DNA of 64,000 bases from Roseiconus nitratireducens (GCF_008629675.1 NZ_VWOX01000022.1:1-64000), one strand, 5' to 3'. Shown: positions 16,126-26,147, counted from the first letter of the stretch. Numbers and translations are program-made. The notes: generated by a model not told the origin, from the sequence alone.

Positions 16126-18075
16126 TCAGTTGGCGGCGGCCGCCGGGACACGACTGGCGCGGGCGGCACCGCCGCGCCGCCAATCAGCCACTCCGGTTGC
16201 TTGACCTGATTCAGGATCGATCACGATCGCGTTGACGGCGCCCTGGCGGTATCCGGGCGGTTGTTCCACCGTGTGTCCCATCGCTCGCAACGGCGCGAGG
16301 GCGTCTTGGAAAACCTTGTCGTCGTAACCTTCCAGCAGAATCTGGTCGGGAAACCATTGGTGGTGGAAACGCGGCGCGTCGACCGCTTCTTCAAGGGAAC
16401 GTTCCATCATCAGTGTCTGCACCAGGACTTCCGTGACCGTGTTGATGATGGTGCGGCCGCCGGGGCTGCCGACGACCAGCAGCACCCGTCCGTTTCGGCG
16501 AACGATGGTGGGCGACATGGAACTGAGCATTCGCTTGCGGGGGGCGATCCGGTTGGGCGTGGTTCCGATCGCGCCCTCGCGGTTGGAGTACCCGGGGTAC
16601 CAGTTGAAGTCTCCCATTTCATTGTTGAGCAAGAATCCGGCGCCACGGACGACGATCCAGCTGCCAAAGCTTCGCTCCAACGTGTAGGTGTTGCTGACGG
16701 CCATTCCCGAGGAATCGATGATCGAATAATGCGTCGTCTGTTCACTCTCGTAGGGAGCGTCGGAGATCTTGATGGGGCCGGCAATCTGCAGGCTGTCGGT
16801 CGCCGCGTCGCGGTCGATCGTGGCCGTCAGTTGCTGCGCCGCGCTGGGGCCAAACCGCTCAGCGGGAATGGGGACAAAATCTTGATCGCCCAACCACGCC
16901 GCACGTTCACGAAATGCCCGCCGCATGACCTCGCTGACCAGATGGATCTGCATCGGTGACCAGGGTTCAACCGAAGGGGGCAGACCCAACGACTGGATCA
17001 TTTGCAATTCCAATCCGACCGTCAGACCGCCCGAGCTGGGCGGCGGGGCGCCGTACACCTGACAACCTTGAAAGGAACACCTGACCGCCGGTCGGATTGG
17101 AGCCTGGTACCGTTCCAAGTCTTGCTCGGTGATCAGCCCATCGCCCCGGCGCATTTCCGCAACCACGGCGTTGGCAATCGGACCACGATAAAAAGCGTCG
17201 GGTCCCTGATCGGCGATCGTTTGCAACGTCGCCGCGAGGTCCGGCTGTCGCAATCGATCGCCGGGGATCCATGGTCGGCCATCGGCATGGCCGTAAACGC
17301 GTCGGAACTCCGCGTACCGCGGATCCTGCTTCAAAGCTTCGTCGGACAGCGTGGCGTTCAGCGAATAGGCAAGATGGCGGTCGACCAAAAAGCCTTCCCG
17401 AGCCAGGTCGGCCGACGGTTGCACCAGACGTTTCCAGTCCAGCTTTCCGAACCGTTCGTGCGCGACACCGAACCCGCGGACGGTCCCGGGCGTTCCAGCC
17501 ATCCGGGCATGCCGGCGATTGGTCCAGTCCACAAAGCTGCGTTCGTCGGCGGCAGCGGGTGCGGTTTCGCGGTAGTCGATGCAGACCACATCGTCGCCGG
17601 ACGCCTGTTCCGAGCTTGCCTGCCCGTTCGTGTGCGGCGAAGGCGAGACCAGCATGAATCCGCCTCCACCGAGATTTCCCGCTTCCGGCCAGGTAACGGC
17701 CAGGGCAAATCCCACGGCCACGGCTGCGTCCACCGCGTTGCCACCGTCGTTTAGCACGTCGCGCCCAATCGCGGAAGCCAGCGGCGTGGCGGTCACCACC
17801 ATCCCGGCGTCGCCCCGAGCCACGTCCACCGGCGTCCGGGGCGGCGGGCTGGGCTGTGGGTTCGATTGTGGGCTCGACTGCGGGCTGGGTTGCGGGCTGG
17901 GCTGCGGGCTGGGCGGCCCCGCCATCGCGGTGATCGCATCGTTCGCTGGCATGCCGACAACCGGTATGCCGACAACCGGTATGCCGACAACCGGTATGCC
18001 GACAACCTGCATGCCAACAGCCAGGGCGAACAAGAATCTGAACGTGGACAGCGAAGGCAACGGGACGGACGACAT
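16126..18075 (-). CDS. ggt: Gamma-glutamyltransferase (glutathione hydrolase), periplasmic
   Basis: A 649-residue precursor of gamma-glutamyltransferase, which cleaves gamma-glutamyl bonds (for example glutathione) and can transfer the glutamyl group. It autocleaves before the first Thr of QTTHYSIID (Thr447), giving the catalytic N-terminus of the small subunit. Other landmarks: GMVVTATPLASAIGRDVL, NLGGGGFML, SSMSPTIV and GSPGGRTIINTV. The N-terminus is odd: the hydrophobic core is built from four copies of Val-Val-Gly-Ile-Pro encoded by a 15-bp tandem repeat (17951-18010), followed by Pro-Gln/Ser-Pro repeats from a 12-bp repeat. ATG at 18075 is preferred to one at 18117 as the latter adds a charged lead. 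Convergent with the FGE-fold gene. Confidence 0.93.
   Translation of the reverse strand: MSSVPLPSLSTFRFLFALAVGMQVVGIPVVGIPVVGIPVVGMPANDAITAMAGPPSPQPSPQPSPQSSPQSNPQPSPPPRTPVDVARGDAGMVVTATPLASAIGRDVLNDGGNAVDAAVAVGFALAVTWPEAGNLGGGGFMLVSPSPHTNGQASSEQASGDDVVCIDYRETAPAAADERSFVDWTNRRHARMAGTPGTVRGFGVAHERFGKLDWKRLVQPSADLAREGFLVDRHLAYSLNATLSDEALKQDPRYAEFRRVYGHADGRPWIPGDRLRQPDLAATLQTIADQGPDAFYRGPIANAVVAEMRRGDGLITEQDLERYQAPIRPAVRCSFQGCQVYGAPPPSSGGLTVGLELQMIQSLGLPPSVEPWSPMQIHLVSEVMRRAFRERAAWLGDQDFVPIPAERFGPSAAQQLTATIDRDAATDSLQIAGPIKISDAPYESEQTTHYSIIDSSGMAVSNTYTLERSFGSWIVVRGAGFLLNNEMGDFNWYPGYSNREGAIGTTPNRIAPRKRMLSSMSPTIVRRNGRVLLVVGSPGGRTIINTVTEVLVQTLMMERSLEEAVDAPRFHHQWFPDQILLEGYDDKVFQDALAPLRAMGHTVEQPPGYRQGAVNAIVIDPESGQATGVADWRRGGAARASRVPAAAAN
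17845..17915. repeat. 12-bp tandem repeat within ggt (Pro-Ser/Gln linker)
   Basis: About six imperfect copies of a 12-base unit (plus strand TGCGGGCTGGGT-like) encode the Ser-Pro-Gln-Pro linker between the signal peptide and the catalytic domain. It directly follows the 15-bp repeat region in the protein. Copy number may vary between strains. Confidence 0.75.
17951..18010. repeat. 15-bp tandem repeat within the ggt signal peptide
   Basis: Four head-to-tail copies of ATGCCGACAACCGGT (plus strand), the last slightly diverged, with a further degraded copy to about 18025. The repeat is in frame and encodes Val-Gly-Ile-Pro-Val units in the hydrophobic core of the signal peptide, so copy-number change would change the signal length without a frameshift. 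Confidence 0.85.
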
Positions 18076-18159
18076 GGGGCAGCACTCAGGGAAGAATCGT
18101 TTGCGATAGGATAGCACGTCCTTTCCGAGCGGCCCGTCCTTTCCGTGTGGCGCGTCCGT

Positions 18160-21100
18160 TCAGTCGCCGCCTGCCGCTTCATGGTGATGTGAGTGTCCCG
18201 GGATCTCGCCTCCGGCCTGGAGAAAGGCGTGCAAGTTCTCGATTTCGTCGCGGGTCAGGACGTTCAACAATCCGGTCGGCATGGGCGACACATCGGATTT
18301 GATTTTGACGTCCACATCGCGTTTGCGGATGTTTGTCAACGAATTGGGCGTCAACAGATTGGTCGCCACGCGATAGGCCTTGTTGGATTCTTCCACGATC
18401 ACGCCCGTCACGACGCGTCCGTCCACCAACAGGAAACGGTAGCTTTGATGGTCGGGGTGGATCTTGGACGAAGGTTCCAGCATCTGTCGCAGCAGTTCGG
18501 TGCCACGCAGTTGTTTCACGGATGCGACCAGATCGGGACCCAAATTGACGCCGTGGCCGCCGACGACGTGGCACTGGTTGCAGCGGGCTTTGACGAACGC
18601 CATGGCACCCTGCATGAGCGAGTCTTCATCGGTGGCCGGATGGTCGGCGTTGAAGTCCGCAAAGTCCTTCATGGTCCATTCACGCACGACTGTTGGCTGA
18701 TGATCGGCCAGCATCCGATCGGCGGTGTCCGCATTCTTGGCAACCACCATCACTCCGTTCATCACGACCCAGTGTCCCGGGAAGGTGCAAACGTAGGGAT
18801 AGACTCCGGGTTCAGTCGGCGCTTTGAATCGCAGCACGTGTATCAGGGACGATCGGGTCGGCCCGATCATCGGTGAGGCGTGCAGGATCAAGTTGCTCTT
18901 TTCGCGCGGGATGAAATCCGATTTGGCGTTGCGCGGATCCTTGGCCATCTCATTTGCGGCCATCCCGACTTCGGCCAGTGCTCCCGGGCGGAGCAACACC
19001 AGGTTGTGGTCGGTGGCATCCGGATTCGTGAACACGATCTTCACGCTTTGTCCCGGACGCGCATCGATGCGATCAACCGAGAACAACATCTTCTCAGGAA
19101 TGCAGGAGATTTTGATGACATTCAAATCCTGCTGGGAGTCGAACTGGGCTTCGCTCGCCGACGGTGTCGGTTCCTTGATTGTTCGATCCTTCGCGGCCTG
19201 CTGCAGCAGCGTCGCGATACCATAGCGATCCTCTGATTCCCAGAACGGCCGCAACGTTCGGCTGCCCAGGGCACAGCTGATGGCATACTGCAGATGGCCA
19301 TCGCGTGGGTATTGAAACACATCCAGAATCGCCTCCAACGCTTCGCGGGTTCCGATGTAGGTCGCCGCGATGACCGCCTGCATCCGAACGATCCCGTTGG
19401 GATCTCGGGCCGACTGGTTCAACAGCCGGATCGCCTGCGGGAGGTACGGGTGCCAATAGCGAAGTTGTTGGGTCGCCGCGGCGCGGGCGTGGGCCTCGTC
19501 GCAACCCAGCAGGTCTTGAAGCGTCGACGTGGCGATGCGCAGGCTTTCATCCGAGTCGGTCGCCAGGTCGCCGCCGATCGCGCGATCCGGACGCGGATCG
19601 GAAGACGGATCCACACTGGAGGGCAATCCGACCAGACCGATCCAGCGATAGGTCCAGACCGCTTCCATTTGGTGATGGCGGAATCGCGCGTCGTCCGCGT
19701 TCAATGCTTGCACCCACTGGTCCAGCCGCGGAAGGACGTCAGCGGGGTCGCGCTGGCGAAGTTCCCGTTTGGCCCACTGACGGATTTGCGTTTCGCGCCG
19801 TTTCAGCAACGAAAGCAGGTCATCGATGGAGGCATCGGCGATCGATGGCGGGTCGAGCAAAGGCTGGCCTTTGGCAGTGATTCGCCAGATCCGTCCGCTA
19901 TCTCGGTCTCGTCGTGGGTCACGCAACGAGTACTGTGCATGGCCCTTGATGGGGTTGTACCAATCGCAAACGTACAACGCCCCGCGGGGCCCCCACTGCA
20001 AATCGACCGGGATGAAGCTCAAGTTGGTGCTGAACAGCAGGTCGCCGACATATTCCTCGGAGTAGCCGTAGTCGCCTTCGATCCAGCGATGGATTTCGAC
20101 GCGGTTGGTGGGCTTGTAGCGGACTTTGATGAATCCGCCCTGGGTTTCTTCGGGGAAGGTAGAGAAGTCGACCATCTGGTGCCCGCACACTCCTGAATAC
20201 GCTTGCAGGCCGGTGGGACGCGGGTGCTGCACCGGATAGGGCGGGTCCAGCGAATGGAACGCTTCGGCATACACGGGGTGACTGGCCAAGTGTTGACCCC
20301 AGTCGTCGAAGGTGACTCCCCAAGGGTTGGTGCTGTGGTAGGTCCCGAAACTGACCAATCGCCCGGTGCGCGGTTCGAATCGGAACCAGCCGCTGTTTTG
20401 CTGGCGGACCGGTCCGTAGGGGGTCTCCACCTGGGAGTGGTGAAAGATCGATTCCCTGAAAATCAAGTCTCCGTCGGGAGTCCAACTGAAGTCGTGCAGG
20501 GAGTGGTGCGAATCCTCAGTCCCGAATCCGCTGAGCACCACGCGGTGGACATCCGCCACATCGTCTCCGTCCGTGTCTTTCAGGAAACTCAGGTTGGGTT
20601 GTTCGGAGACATACACGCCGCCGTCGCCGAAAGCAAAGGAAAGCGGCACATGCAGGTCGTCGGCGAAGACTTTCGATCGGTCGGCGCGTCCGTCCCCGTC
20701 GGTGTCTTCCAGGATGACCAGTTTGTCGTTGGGCTCTTTGCCGGGGTACACGTGGGGGTACGTTGTCGAACAACTGACCCACAAGCGACCGCGAGAATCC
20801 CAACGCATCTGGATGGGGTTTGCGATCTCTGGGAACTGCTCTTCTCCGGCAAACAAGTTGACCTCAAACCGCGGGTCAACTTGAAACGCCCGCCGTTCGT
20901 CTTCCGCCGTCAGCCACTGGTTCGCGCCGCGACTCTGTTTCGTTTCCGGCATCGGGGCCAGGTTGCCGTCATCGATTTCGGTGGAATCCGACTGGCCGGA
21001 TGCGATCTCCCAAATGCGTTGGTCACGGTTGGCGACCATTTGGTCGAAGTTTCGCATCGCCGGCAGGAAGTCCAGGTAGCCGTACGTTTGATTGCGGCCG

Positions 21101-22161
21101 CCGGTGTAATAGAAGGTGTTTAGCGGGCGAAAGCGTCGAAAGAATTGGCGGTTCTTGTCGGCGATGACGGCTCGGAGTGCCGGTTTCACCGGGGGCGGAT
21201 CATGACCGAAGGTGTTTTGGAACAACAGGGACGAAAACAAATGATCGCCAGCTTCGTTGAGATGCACGCCGTTGATCGTGTAATCGGACCCCATGCTGGC
21301 CAACGTGCTTCGCGTTGGCTGGAACACGTCAGCAAATCCGACCTGCTGTTCGGCGGCGACCTCGGACATCACTTCGACGTACCGGGCCAGCGACTGATTG
21401 TTACGATCGGCCGCGCGGACATCTGGCAAGTTCTCATTGGCGACAGGAGAAACCAGCACGATCCGGGCAGCGGATTGGCCATTGAAGGCTTTGGATTTCA
21501 ATTGTTGCAAAAAATTCGTCAGCGAATCCCGGAAGGAGTCCAATCCCGTTTCGCCTGCAAAGGATTCGTTCAAGCCGAAGGCGGCGAAGATCACATCAGC
21601 ACGCTCATGCGTCAGGTGCTGGAACGTGTCGGCAAAATTGTCCGGGCGCGGTTGCAGATCGACTTCGTCGCCGGACCATGCCAGGTGCCGCACCGACAGT
21701 TGGAGGTCCGGGTGGGCTTGCTGGATCATCGCTTCCAAGTGTCCGAACTGTTGCGATCGTTCCAGCAAACTATTTCCGATCAATGCGATTCGGTCACCTT
21801 GCTGCAGCTGCATCGGCAGCGTCGTGGCAACCGGCGGGGCCGCTTCGGCGCGCGGGGCGGTTTTTTGATAGATCCCAAACTTTTCCAATTCGGGATCACG
21901 CGGCGGGTCCGGCTTTCCCGTGGACGTGTTGCGAGCATCCACCTGCTTGGCCGGCTTTCGACCGCGTTTGGCCTCGGCCGGCTTCGCGCTACCCTCGTCC
22001 TGCGGACCGGCAATGGCCACGGGGAAGCTTGCGGTGCAGAACACGCAGGCGAACGCGAAGGCAAAGTGTCTCAAACCGATGCAGACGTGCGCCAGGATGC
22101 GGCGGAAAATGGAGGACGGGTGGGCAAGGTTTCCGGGCAGGTGGTCACGACGTGTGGGCAT
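18160..22161 (-). CDS. Giant secreted protein: SGNH-like, dehydrogenase propeller, HEAT, cupredoxin and haem domains
   Basis: A 1333-residue exported multi-domain protein. ATG at 22161 opens a signal peptide with hydrophobic FAFAFACVFCTASFPVAIA. Domains in order: SGNH/GDSL-like (about 110-330; GDRIALIGNSLLERSQQFGH, closing with NGVHLNEAGDH); PVC membrane-bound-dehydrogenase propeller (about 415-790; MRWDSRGRLWVSCSTTYPHV, EDTDGDGRADRSKVF); HEAT-like helices (about 800-1020); type-I copper (cupredoxin) domain with CTFPGHWVVM providing Cys, His and Met ligands; and a haem domain with ARCNQCHVV and PMPTGLLNVLTRDEI. The mix of propeller, copper site and haem suggests a periplasmic oxidoreductase with its own electron path. 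The substrate is unknown. The frame is open to 22722 but that lead is not protein-like and overlaps the divergent gene. Confidence 0.85.
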   Translation of the reverse strand: MPTRRDHLPGNLAHPSSIFRRILAHVCIGLRHFAFAFACVFCTASFPVAIAGPQDEGSAKPAEAKRGRKPAKQVDARNTSTGKPDPPRDPELEKFGIYQKTAPRAEAAPPVATTLPMQLQQGDRIALIGNSLLERSQQFGHLEAMIQQAHPDLQLSVRHLAWSGDEVDLQPRPDNFADTFQHLTHERADVIFAAFGLNESFAGETGLDSFRDSLTNFLQQLKSKAFNGQSAARIVLVSPVANENLPDVRAADRNNQSLARYVEVMSEVAAEQQVGFADVFQPTRSTLASMGSDYTINGVHLNEAGDHLFSSLLFQNTFGHDPPPVKPALRAVIADKNRQFFRRFRPLNTFYYTGGRNQTYGYLDFLPAMRNFDQMVANRDQRIWEIASGQSDSTEIDDGNLAPMPETKQSRGANQWLTAEDERRAFQVDPRFEVNLFAGEEQFPEIANPIQMRWDSRGRLWVSCSTTYPHVYPGKEPNDKLVILEDTDGDGRADRSKVFADDLHVPLSFAFGDGGVYVSEQPNLSFLKDTDGDDVADVHRVVLSGFGTEDSHHSLHDFSWTPDGDLIFRESIFHHSQVETPYGPVRQQNSGWFRFEPRTGRLVSFGTYHSTNPWGVTFDDWGQHLASHPVYAEAFHSLDPPYPVQHPRPTGLQAYSGVCGHQMVDFSTFPEETQGGFIKVRYKPTNRVEIHRWIEGDYGYSEEYVGDLLFSTNLSFIPVDLQWGPRGALYVCDWYNPIKGHAQYSLRDPRRDRDSGRIWRITAKGQPLLDPPSIADASIDDLLSLLKRRETQIRQWAKRELRQRDPADVLPRLDQWVQALNADDARFRHHQMEAVWTYRWIGLVGLPSSVDPSSDPRPDRAIGGDLATDSDESLRIATSTLQDLLGCDEAHARAAATQQLRYWHPYLPQAIRLLNQSARDPNGIVRMQAVIAATYIGTREALEAILDVFQYPRDGHLQYAISCALGSRTLRPFWESEDRYGIATLLQQAAKDRTIKEPTPSASEAQFDSQQDLNVIKISCIPEKMLFSVDRIDARPGQSVKIVFTNPDATDHNLVLLRPGALAEVGMAANEMAKDPRNAKSDFIPREKSNLILHASPMIGPTRSSLIHVLRFKAPTEPGVYPYVCTFPGHWVVMNGVMVVAKNADTADRMLADHQPTVVREWTMKDFADFNADHPATDEDSLMQGAMAFVKARCNQCHVVGGHGVNLGPDLVASVKQLRGTELLRQMLEPSSKIHPDHQSYRFLLVDGRVVTGVIVEESNKAYRVATNLLTPNSLTNIRKRDVDVKIKSDVSPMPTGLLNVLTRDEIENLHAFLQAGGEIPGHSHHHEAAGGD

Positions 22162-22585
22162 CGGCTTGGACAGGTTGGGAACGGTCGGAGGAGGGATCGG
22201 AAGACACGCGGTCGCCGGGCGGGGGATGGCCATCGAAGCCCGCCGGATGGCCATCGACGCCTGCCGGGGATGGCGGAGTGAACGCTGGCGGAAGCGCGCG
22301 GCGGGCGAATCATTGCGGCTGAGTTTAACCCATCGCGATTCTGAGGGCGGGCCCGAGCTGTGGAGGCTGCGGTGGCGACTCGATGAGCCCGAGCGGTGGC
22401 GACAGAGTCCCGGTGATCCGGGACCAATTGTGGGGGGACGCGTTGGAAACCGGCCGGGCAGTGTGCAAAAATGAGGCTCAGCGAATCGGCCCGACTGCTC
22501 CTCCGCTTTTCCCCAGCCCGTTCCGATTCGCGCTCCGTGGGCATTCTGCGGCGAGATCGACTCCTCTTCTCTCGGGTTGTATCGA
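22162..22585. promoter_or_regulatory. Divergent promoter region with two spaced palindromes
   Basis: 424 bases between two divergent giant secreted-protein genes. GATGGCCATC, a perfect 10-bp palindrome, occurs at 22225-22234 and again at 22246-22255. The copies are 21 bases apart (two helical turns) and are part of a 21-bp direct repeat. Such spacing suits binding of a dimeric regulator to one DNA face; this is inference. No gene is recognised here. Confidence 0.5.
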
Positions 22586-25500
22586 ATGAGACTTTTCCAG
22601 CGTTTGAGCGTCTGGTTGGTGGCGTGGTGTGCGATTCCCGGTCTGGCCGAAGCCGAACAAGCCACCGGGCCGCCCGGCAATTCGATCCGCGTGTACCACA
22701 TCGGCAACAGTTTGACCCGCAACCTTCCCCTGGGCCGATTGCATAAATTGTTTGAATCGGTCGGTGGAAAATACGACTACGGCATGCAGCTGGGTGGCGG
22801 GATGCGGCTCTCCCAGCATCTGGTCAAACGCAGCCACGGCGGTCCGCCCGGCAGCGGCAAATACAACCTGGTCAAACGCTACGGCGCGTACGACCAGGCG
22901 TTGAAGCAGTCGGAGTTTGATGCATTGATCCTGCAGCCCTATCAGGAGCCGCTGGACGATGAATTCGAGTCGTTCCAGAAATGGCCCTTCTTCAAGGGTG
23001 GCGCGGTGCAGTCTGCCGCGGCGTTCATCGAGTACGCGTTGGGACAAACGACACCCGGCGGTGATCGCTACGATCAACAGCACGCCAATACCGATCACGT
23101 GGCAACCCGGCGGTTCTACATTTATGCGACGTGGCCAAAAGCCGAAGCGGTGCTCCATCAAAGGGGACCGAACAAGAACTTCTCGAACTACTGGGCAACC
23201 CCGTATCGCGGCGGCGTTCAACCCTGTCGCGATTACTATGCGAAACTTGTTGAACGGCTCAACGAGCGTTTTTCCGATCTGCCGATACCGGTGCGGATGA
23301 TCCCCGCCGGCGAAGTGCTGGCGGAACTGGACCGAAAGATTCGCGGCGGGGAGCTTCCGGGGATCGAAGCTTTTTACCAGCGTCATCAGCCCTATTTCCT
23401 CAAGGCCCGCGGAGAGTCGGCGCCGTTCAATCCCAAGACGTTTCAAGCCGATGCCGGCGTGTTGAACTTTTACGCCGACGGAATCCACTTGAACGATCAG
23501 CCGCACAACGGCAAGGATTCCGGGACCATCGGTTCGTATTGCGCGGCACTCACGGTGTACGCCACCTTGACCGGCAGCAGTCCGGTCGGATTGTCCGCGG
23601 AACCCTACGAGATGTTTGATCCGCAGGTCGACGCAACGCTGATCCGAGTGCTTCAGCAAACGGTCTGGGATGTCGTCGCCGGTCACCCGTACACCGGGGT
23701 TCCCAGCGTGCCGTCAGAAGACAATGCAACGGCGTCGTCAGGTGACCGGCAGCGATTGACGGTCGAAGCGCCGGCCGTCGAAACGCCGCTGGACGAAGGC
23801 AATTCATGGGCGTTTGGACAGCCCGAAGATGGTTTTCGTGATGACGCGTTGTTGGATCTGCGTGGCTTGAACGAAGCCCGTTCGGGTCAGAGCGGATTCA
23901 TTCGCGTGAGCAAAGACGGCAACGGATTCCTCCGGGGTGACGGCCAGCCGATCCGATTTTGGATCGTGGGAACGGACGGCCATCGCTTTGAACCCGAGCA
24001 GATGGACCTGCATGCCAGGTGGCTCGCCAAGTTAGGCGTCAACATGGTGCGGCTGCACGTGACGGTCTGCGATCATCGGGAAGGGGCAAGGATCACCGAT
24101 GTGGATGACAAACTAATCGAGGGAGTCCATCGATTCATCAAAGCGGCCAAGGACAACGGTCTGTACGTTTTGATTTCTCCGTTCTACGCCCATTTTGATG
24201 CACCCCAAAGCTGGGAATTGCGCGGCGGCAAGGTGGACATGGAGGGGCTGTTATTCATCGATCCGAAGTTGCAGCGGGCGTACCGTCACTGGACGCGCGA
24301 GCTCTACACGCGGGTCAATCCTCACACGGGACTGCCGATCCGAGACGATCCGACCGTTGCCATCCTGCAGATTCACAACGAAGATTCGCTGTTGTTCTGG
24401 ACCATGCAACGGCTTCCCGAACCATACCGCGAAACGCTTTCGGAGGAATTCAGCAAGTGGTTGAGTTCCCAATACGGGTCGGTGCAGAAAGCCTGGGCGG
24501 CGTGGGGAGACGGATTCAAAGGGGAAGATCCGCTGGACAATCCTCAGCAAGGCAGAATCGGTTGTCTGCGGATCTACGACTTGACGACCGAGGGGGACGG
24601 GGCGTTCGCCAGACGCCAGCAGGACACGGCCCGATTCCTGGCGGAGTTTCAACGGGACTTCTACGCCAGGATGGGAAGGTACTTGCGGTACGACCTTGGT
24701 TGCCAGCAGCTACTCAACGCGACCAACTGGCGGACGGCGGACGATCCCAAGCTGAAAGCACTGGAGCGATATTCTTATCACGCGTTGGACATCGACGCGG
24801 AAAACGAATACGTCGGTTCGGATTACCAACACCAGGGTCCCAACGACAACTACCGGATCGACCCCGGGCACCGGTTGGTCAATGAATCGGTGTTGTCCAA
24901 ACCGTTTGAGATGTGCACCAATTTTCGCCAGGCCGAAGGGCACCCTTTCATCGTCACCGAAACCGCTTGGAAGAATCCCAACCGGTACCAGAGCGAGGGG
25001 CCTTTCCTGGCGGCCGCTTACCAGAGTCTGACCGGGATTGACGGTGTGGCCTGGTTTTCCTGCCAGACGCCGCGCTACGAAACCGATCCGTTGAAGCCGT
25101 TTTGGAAAGTCGACGATCAGTTCGCCATGCACAAGTGGAATCATTGTTACCCGGCGATGATGGCGGGGTTTCCCGCCAACGCACTGCTGTATCGGCGCGG
25201 GGATTTGAAGCAGTCCGACGCGGTCGTCCGAGAGGTGCGATCGCTGACGGAGATCTGGCAATTGCAGCCGCCTCGGATCGCCGATGACGAAGCGCGTGGC
25301 GATCAAAGGAACTTGGCGGATTTGCGACCGGCCTGGTCTGGTCGCGAGGGAGAAATCAATCGGGCCGCATTCCTGATCGGCCCGGTGACAACGGCACATG
25401 TCGAACAGTCCGAGGATTCCAGCGTTGCCGACCTGCAGCAGTGGTTCGATCCCGAGGCCGGCACGATCCGCTCGGCAACGGGAGAACTACTTTGGGACTA

Positions 25501-25966
25501 CCGGCGACAGATCTGCACCATGGACGCGCCTCGCGCCCAGGGGGTCACCGGGTTTCTCCGGGACAACGGCGGGCACTTCGAATTGTCCGACGTCACAATC
25601 GACAGCCAAAATGAATACGCGACGGTCAACGTGGTCAGTTTGGATGATCGCCCCCTCGCCGTCTCGGAGAAAGTGTTGGCCCAGGTCGTGACCGTCAATC
25701 GACTGACGGGGTATCGCACCAAGCCGGCCACGATCACCGTCGGACAAGGCGATGCGGCAACTGCGGTTGCCGGCGAAGAAATCGTGCGGCTCGGTGAACC
25801 GCCGTTTCGCATCGCCAACACCGAAGTTTCATTGCGAGTTCACAACGAGAAGTTGCAGCGGGCGATCGTCTTGGACATCAACGGCTATCCGGTCGAAACG
25901 ATCGCGATCGAGCAGGGAAGTGTGACTTTTCCACTCTCGGCGGTGTACGTGGTGCTCACGCCCTGA
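22586..25966 (+). CDS. Secreted SGNH-like plus glycoside-hydrolase-5-like protein
   Basis: A 1126-residue exported protein. ATG at 22586 opens a signal peptide (LFQRLSVWLVAWCAIPGLA, then Glu-Ala-Glu). Residues of about 25-360 hold an SGNH-like domain (RVYHIGNSLTRNL; LILQPYQEPLDDEF; FYADGIHLNDQPHNG). From about 440 a (beta/alpha)8 GH5-like domain follows: RFWIVGTDGHRFEPEQMDLH, LGVNMVRLHV, DNGLYVLISPFYAHF, and VAILQIHNEDSLLFW, where Asn-Glu is the expected acid/base pair; VTETAWKNPNRY could supply the nucleophile Glu. The C-terminal third is beta-rich. It probably breaks down an esterified polysaccharide, with the esterase-like and glycosidase-like parts in one chain. It is divergent from another SGNH-containing giant protein. 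An in-frame TTG at 22577 is less likely as start. Confidence 0.8.
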   Translation: MRLFQRLSVWLVAWCAIPGLAEAEQATGPPGNSIRVYHIGNSLTRNLPLGRLHKLFESVGGKYDYGMQLGGGMRLSQHLVKRSHGGPPGSGKYNLVKRYGAYDQALKQSEFDALILQPYQEPLDDEFESFQKWPFFKGGAVQSAAAFIEYALGQTTPGGDRYDQQHANTDHVATRRFYIYATWPKAEAVLHQRGPNKNFSNYWATPYRGGVQPCRDYYAKLVERLNERFSDLPIPVRMIPAGEVLAELDRKIRGGELPGIEAFYQRHQPYFLKARGESAPFNPKTFQADAGVLNFYADGIHLNDQPHNGKDSGTIGSYCAALTVYATLTGSSPVGLSAEPYEMFDPQVDATLIRVLQQTVWDVVAGHPYTGVPSVPSEDNATASSGDRQRLTVEAPAVETPLDEGNSWAFGQPEDGFRDDALLDLRGLNEARSGQSGFIRVSKDGNGFLRGDGQPIRFWIVGTDGHRFEPEQMDLHARWLAKLGVNMVRLHVTVCDHREGARITDVDDKLIEGVHRFIKAAKDNGLYVLISPFYAHFDAPQSWELRGGKVDMEGLLFIDPKLQRAYRHWTRELYTRVNPHTGLPIRDDPTVAILQIHNEDSLLFWTMQRLPEPYRETLSEEFSKWLSSQYGSVQKAWAAWGDGFKGEDPLDNPQQGRIGCLRIYDLTTEGDGAFARRQQDTARFLAEFQRDFYARMGRYLRYDLGCQQLLNATNWRTADDPKLKALERYSYHALDIDAENEYVGSDYQHQGPNDNYRIDPGHRLVNESVLSKPFEMCTNFRQAEGHPFIVTETAWKNPNRYQSEGPFLAAAYQSLTGIDGVAWFSCQTPRYETDPLKPFWKVDDQFAMHKWNHCYPAMMAGFPANALLYRRGDLKQSDAVVREVRSLTEIWQLQPPRIADDEARGDQRNLADLRPAWSGREGEINRAAFLIGPVTTAHVEQSEDSSVADLQQWFDPEAGTIRSATGELLWDYRRQICTMDAPRAQGVTGFLRDNGGHFELSDVTIDSQNEYATVNVVSLDDRPLAVSEKVLAQVVTVNRLTGYRTKPATITVGQGDAATAVAGEEIVRLGEPPFRIANTEVSLRVHNEKLQRAIVLDINGYPVETIAIEQGSVTFPLSAVYVVLTP

Positions 25967-26130
25967 TCAACGATTTGCGGCTCGTGGCAGGCGTTGGCCG
26001 ATCAAACCCTTTCCAGCCGACGTTGTTTTCGGGGTAAAGGAGCGCGGCGTGTTGCCGGTTGCCTTACAATTCGGGGTTCACGGCGAGGCAATTTCGGGGC
26101 GGCATCCAATTGCGCGAGACCCCGGGGAGG

Positions 26131-26147
26131 ACTCGCCACCGGCGAGT
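26131..26147. repeat. Perfect 7-bp hairpin upstream of the SnoaL-like gene
   Basis: ACTCGCC-ACC-GGCGAGT, a perfect stem-loop 68-84 bases before the ATG at 26215. It may be a leader structure or terminator of the upstream gene (stop at 25966). No T-run follows, so the role is undecided. Confidence 0.4.
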
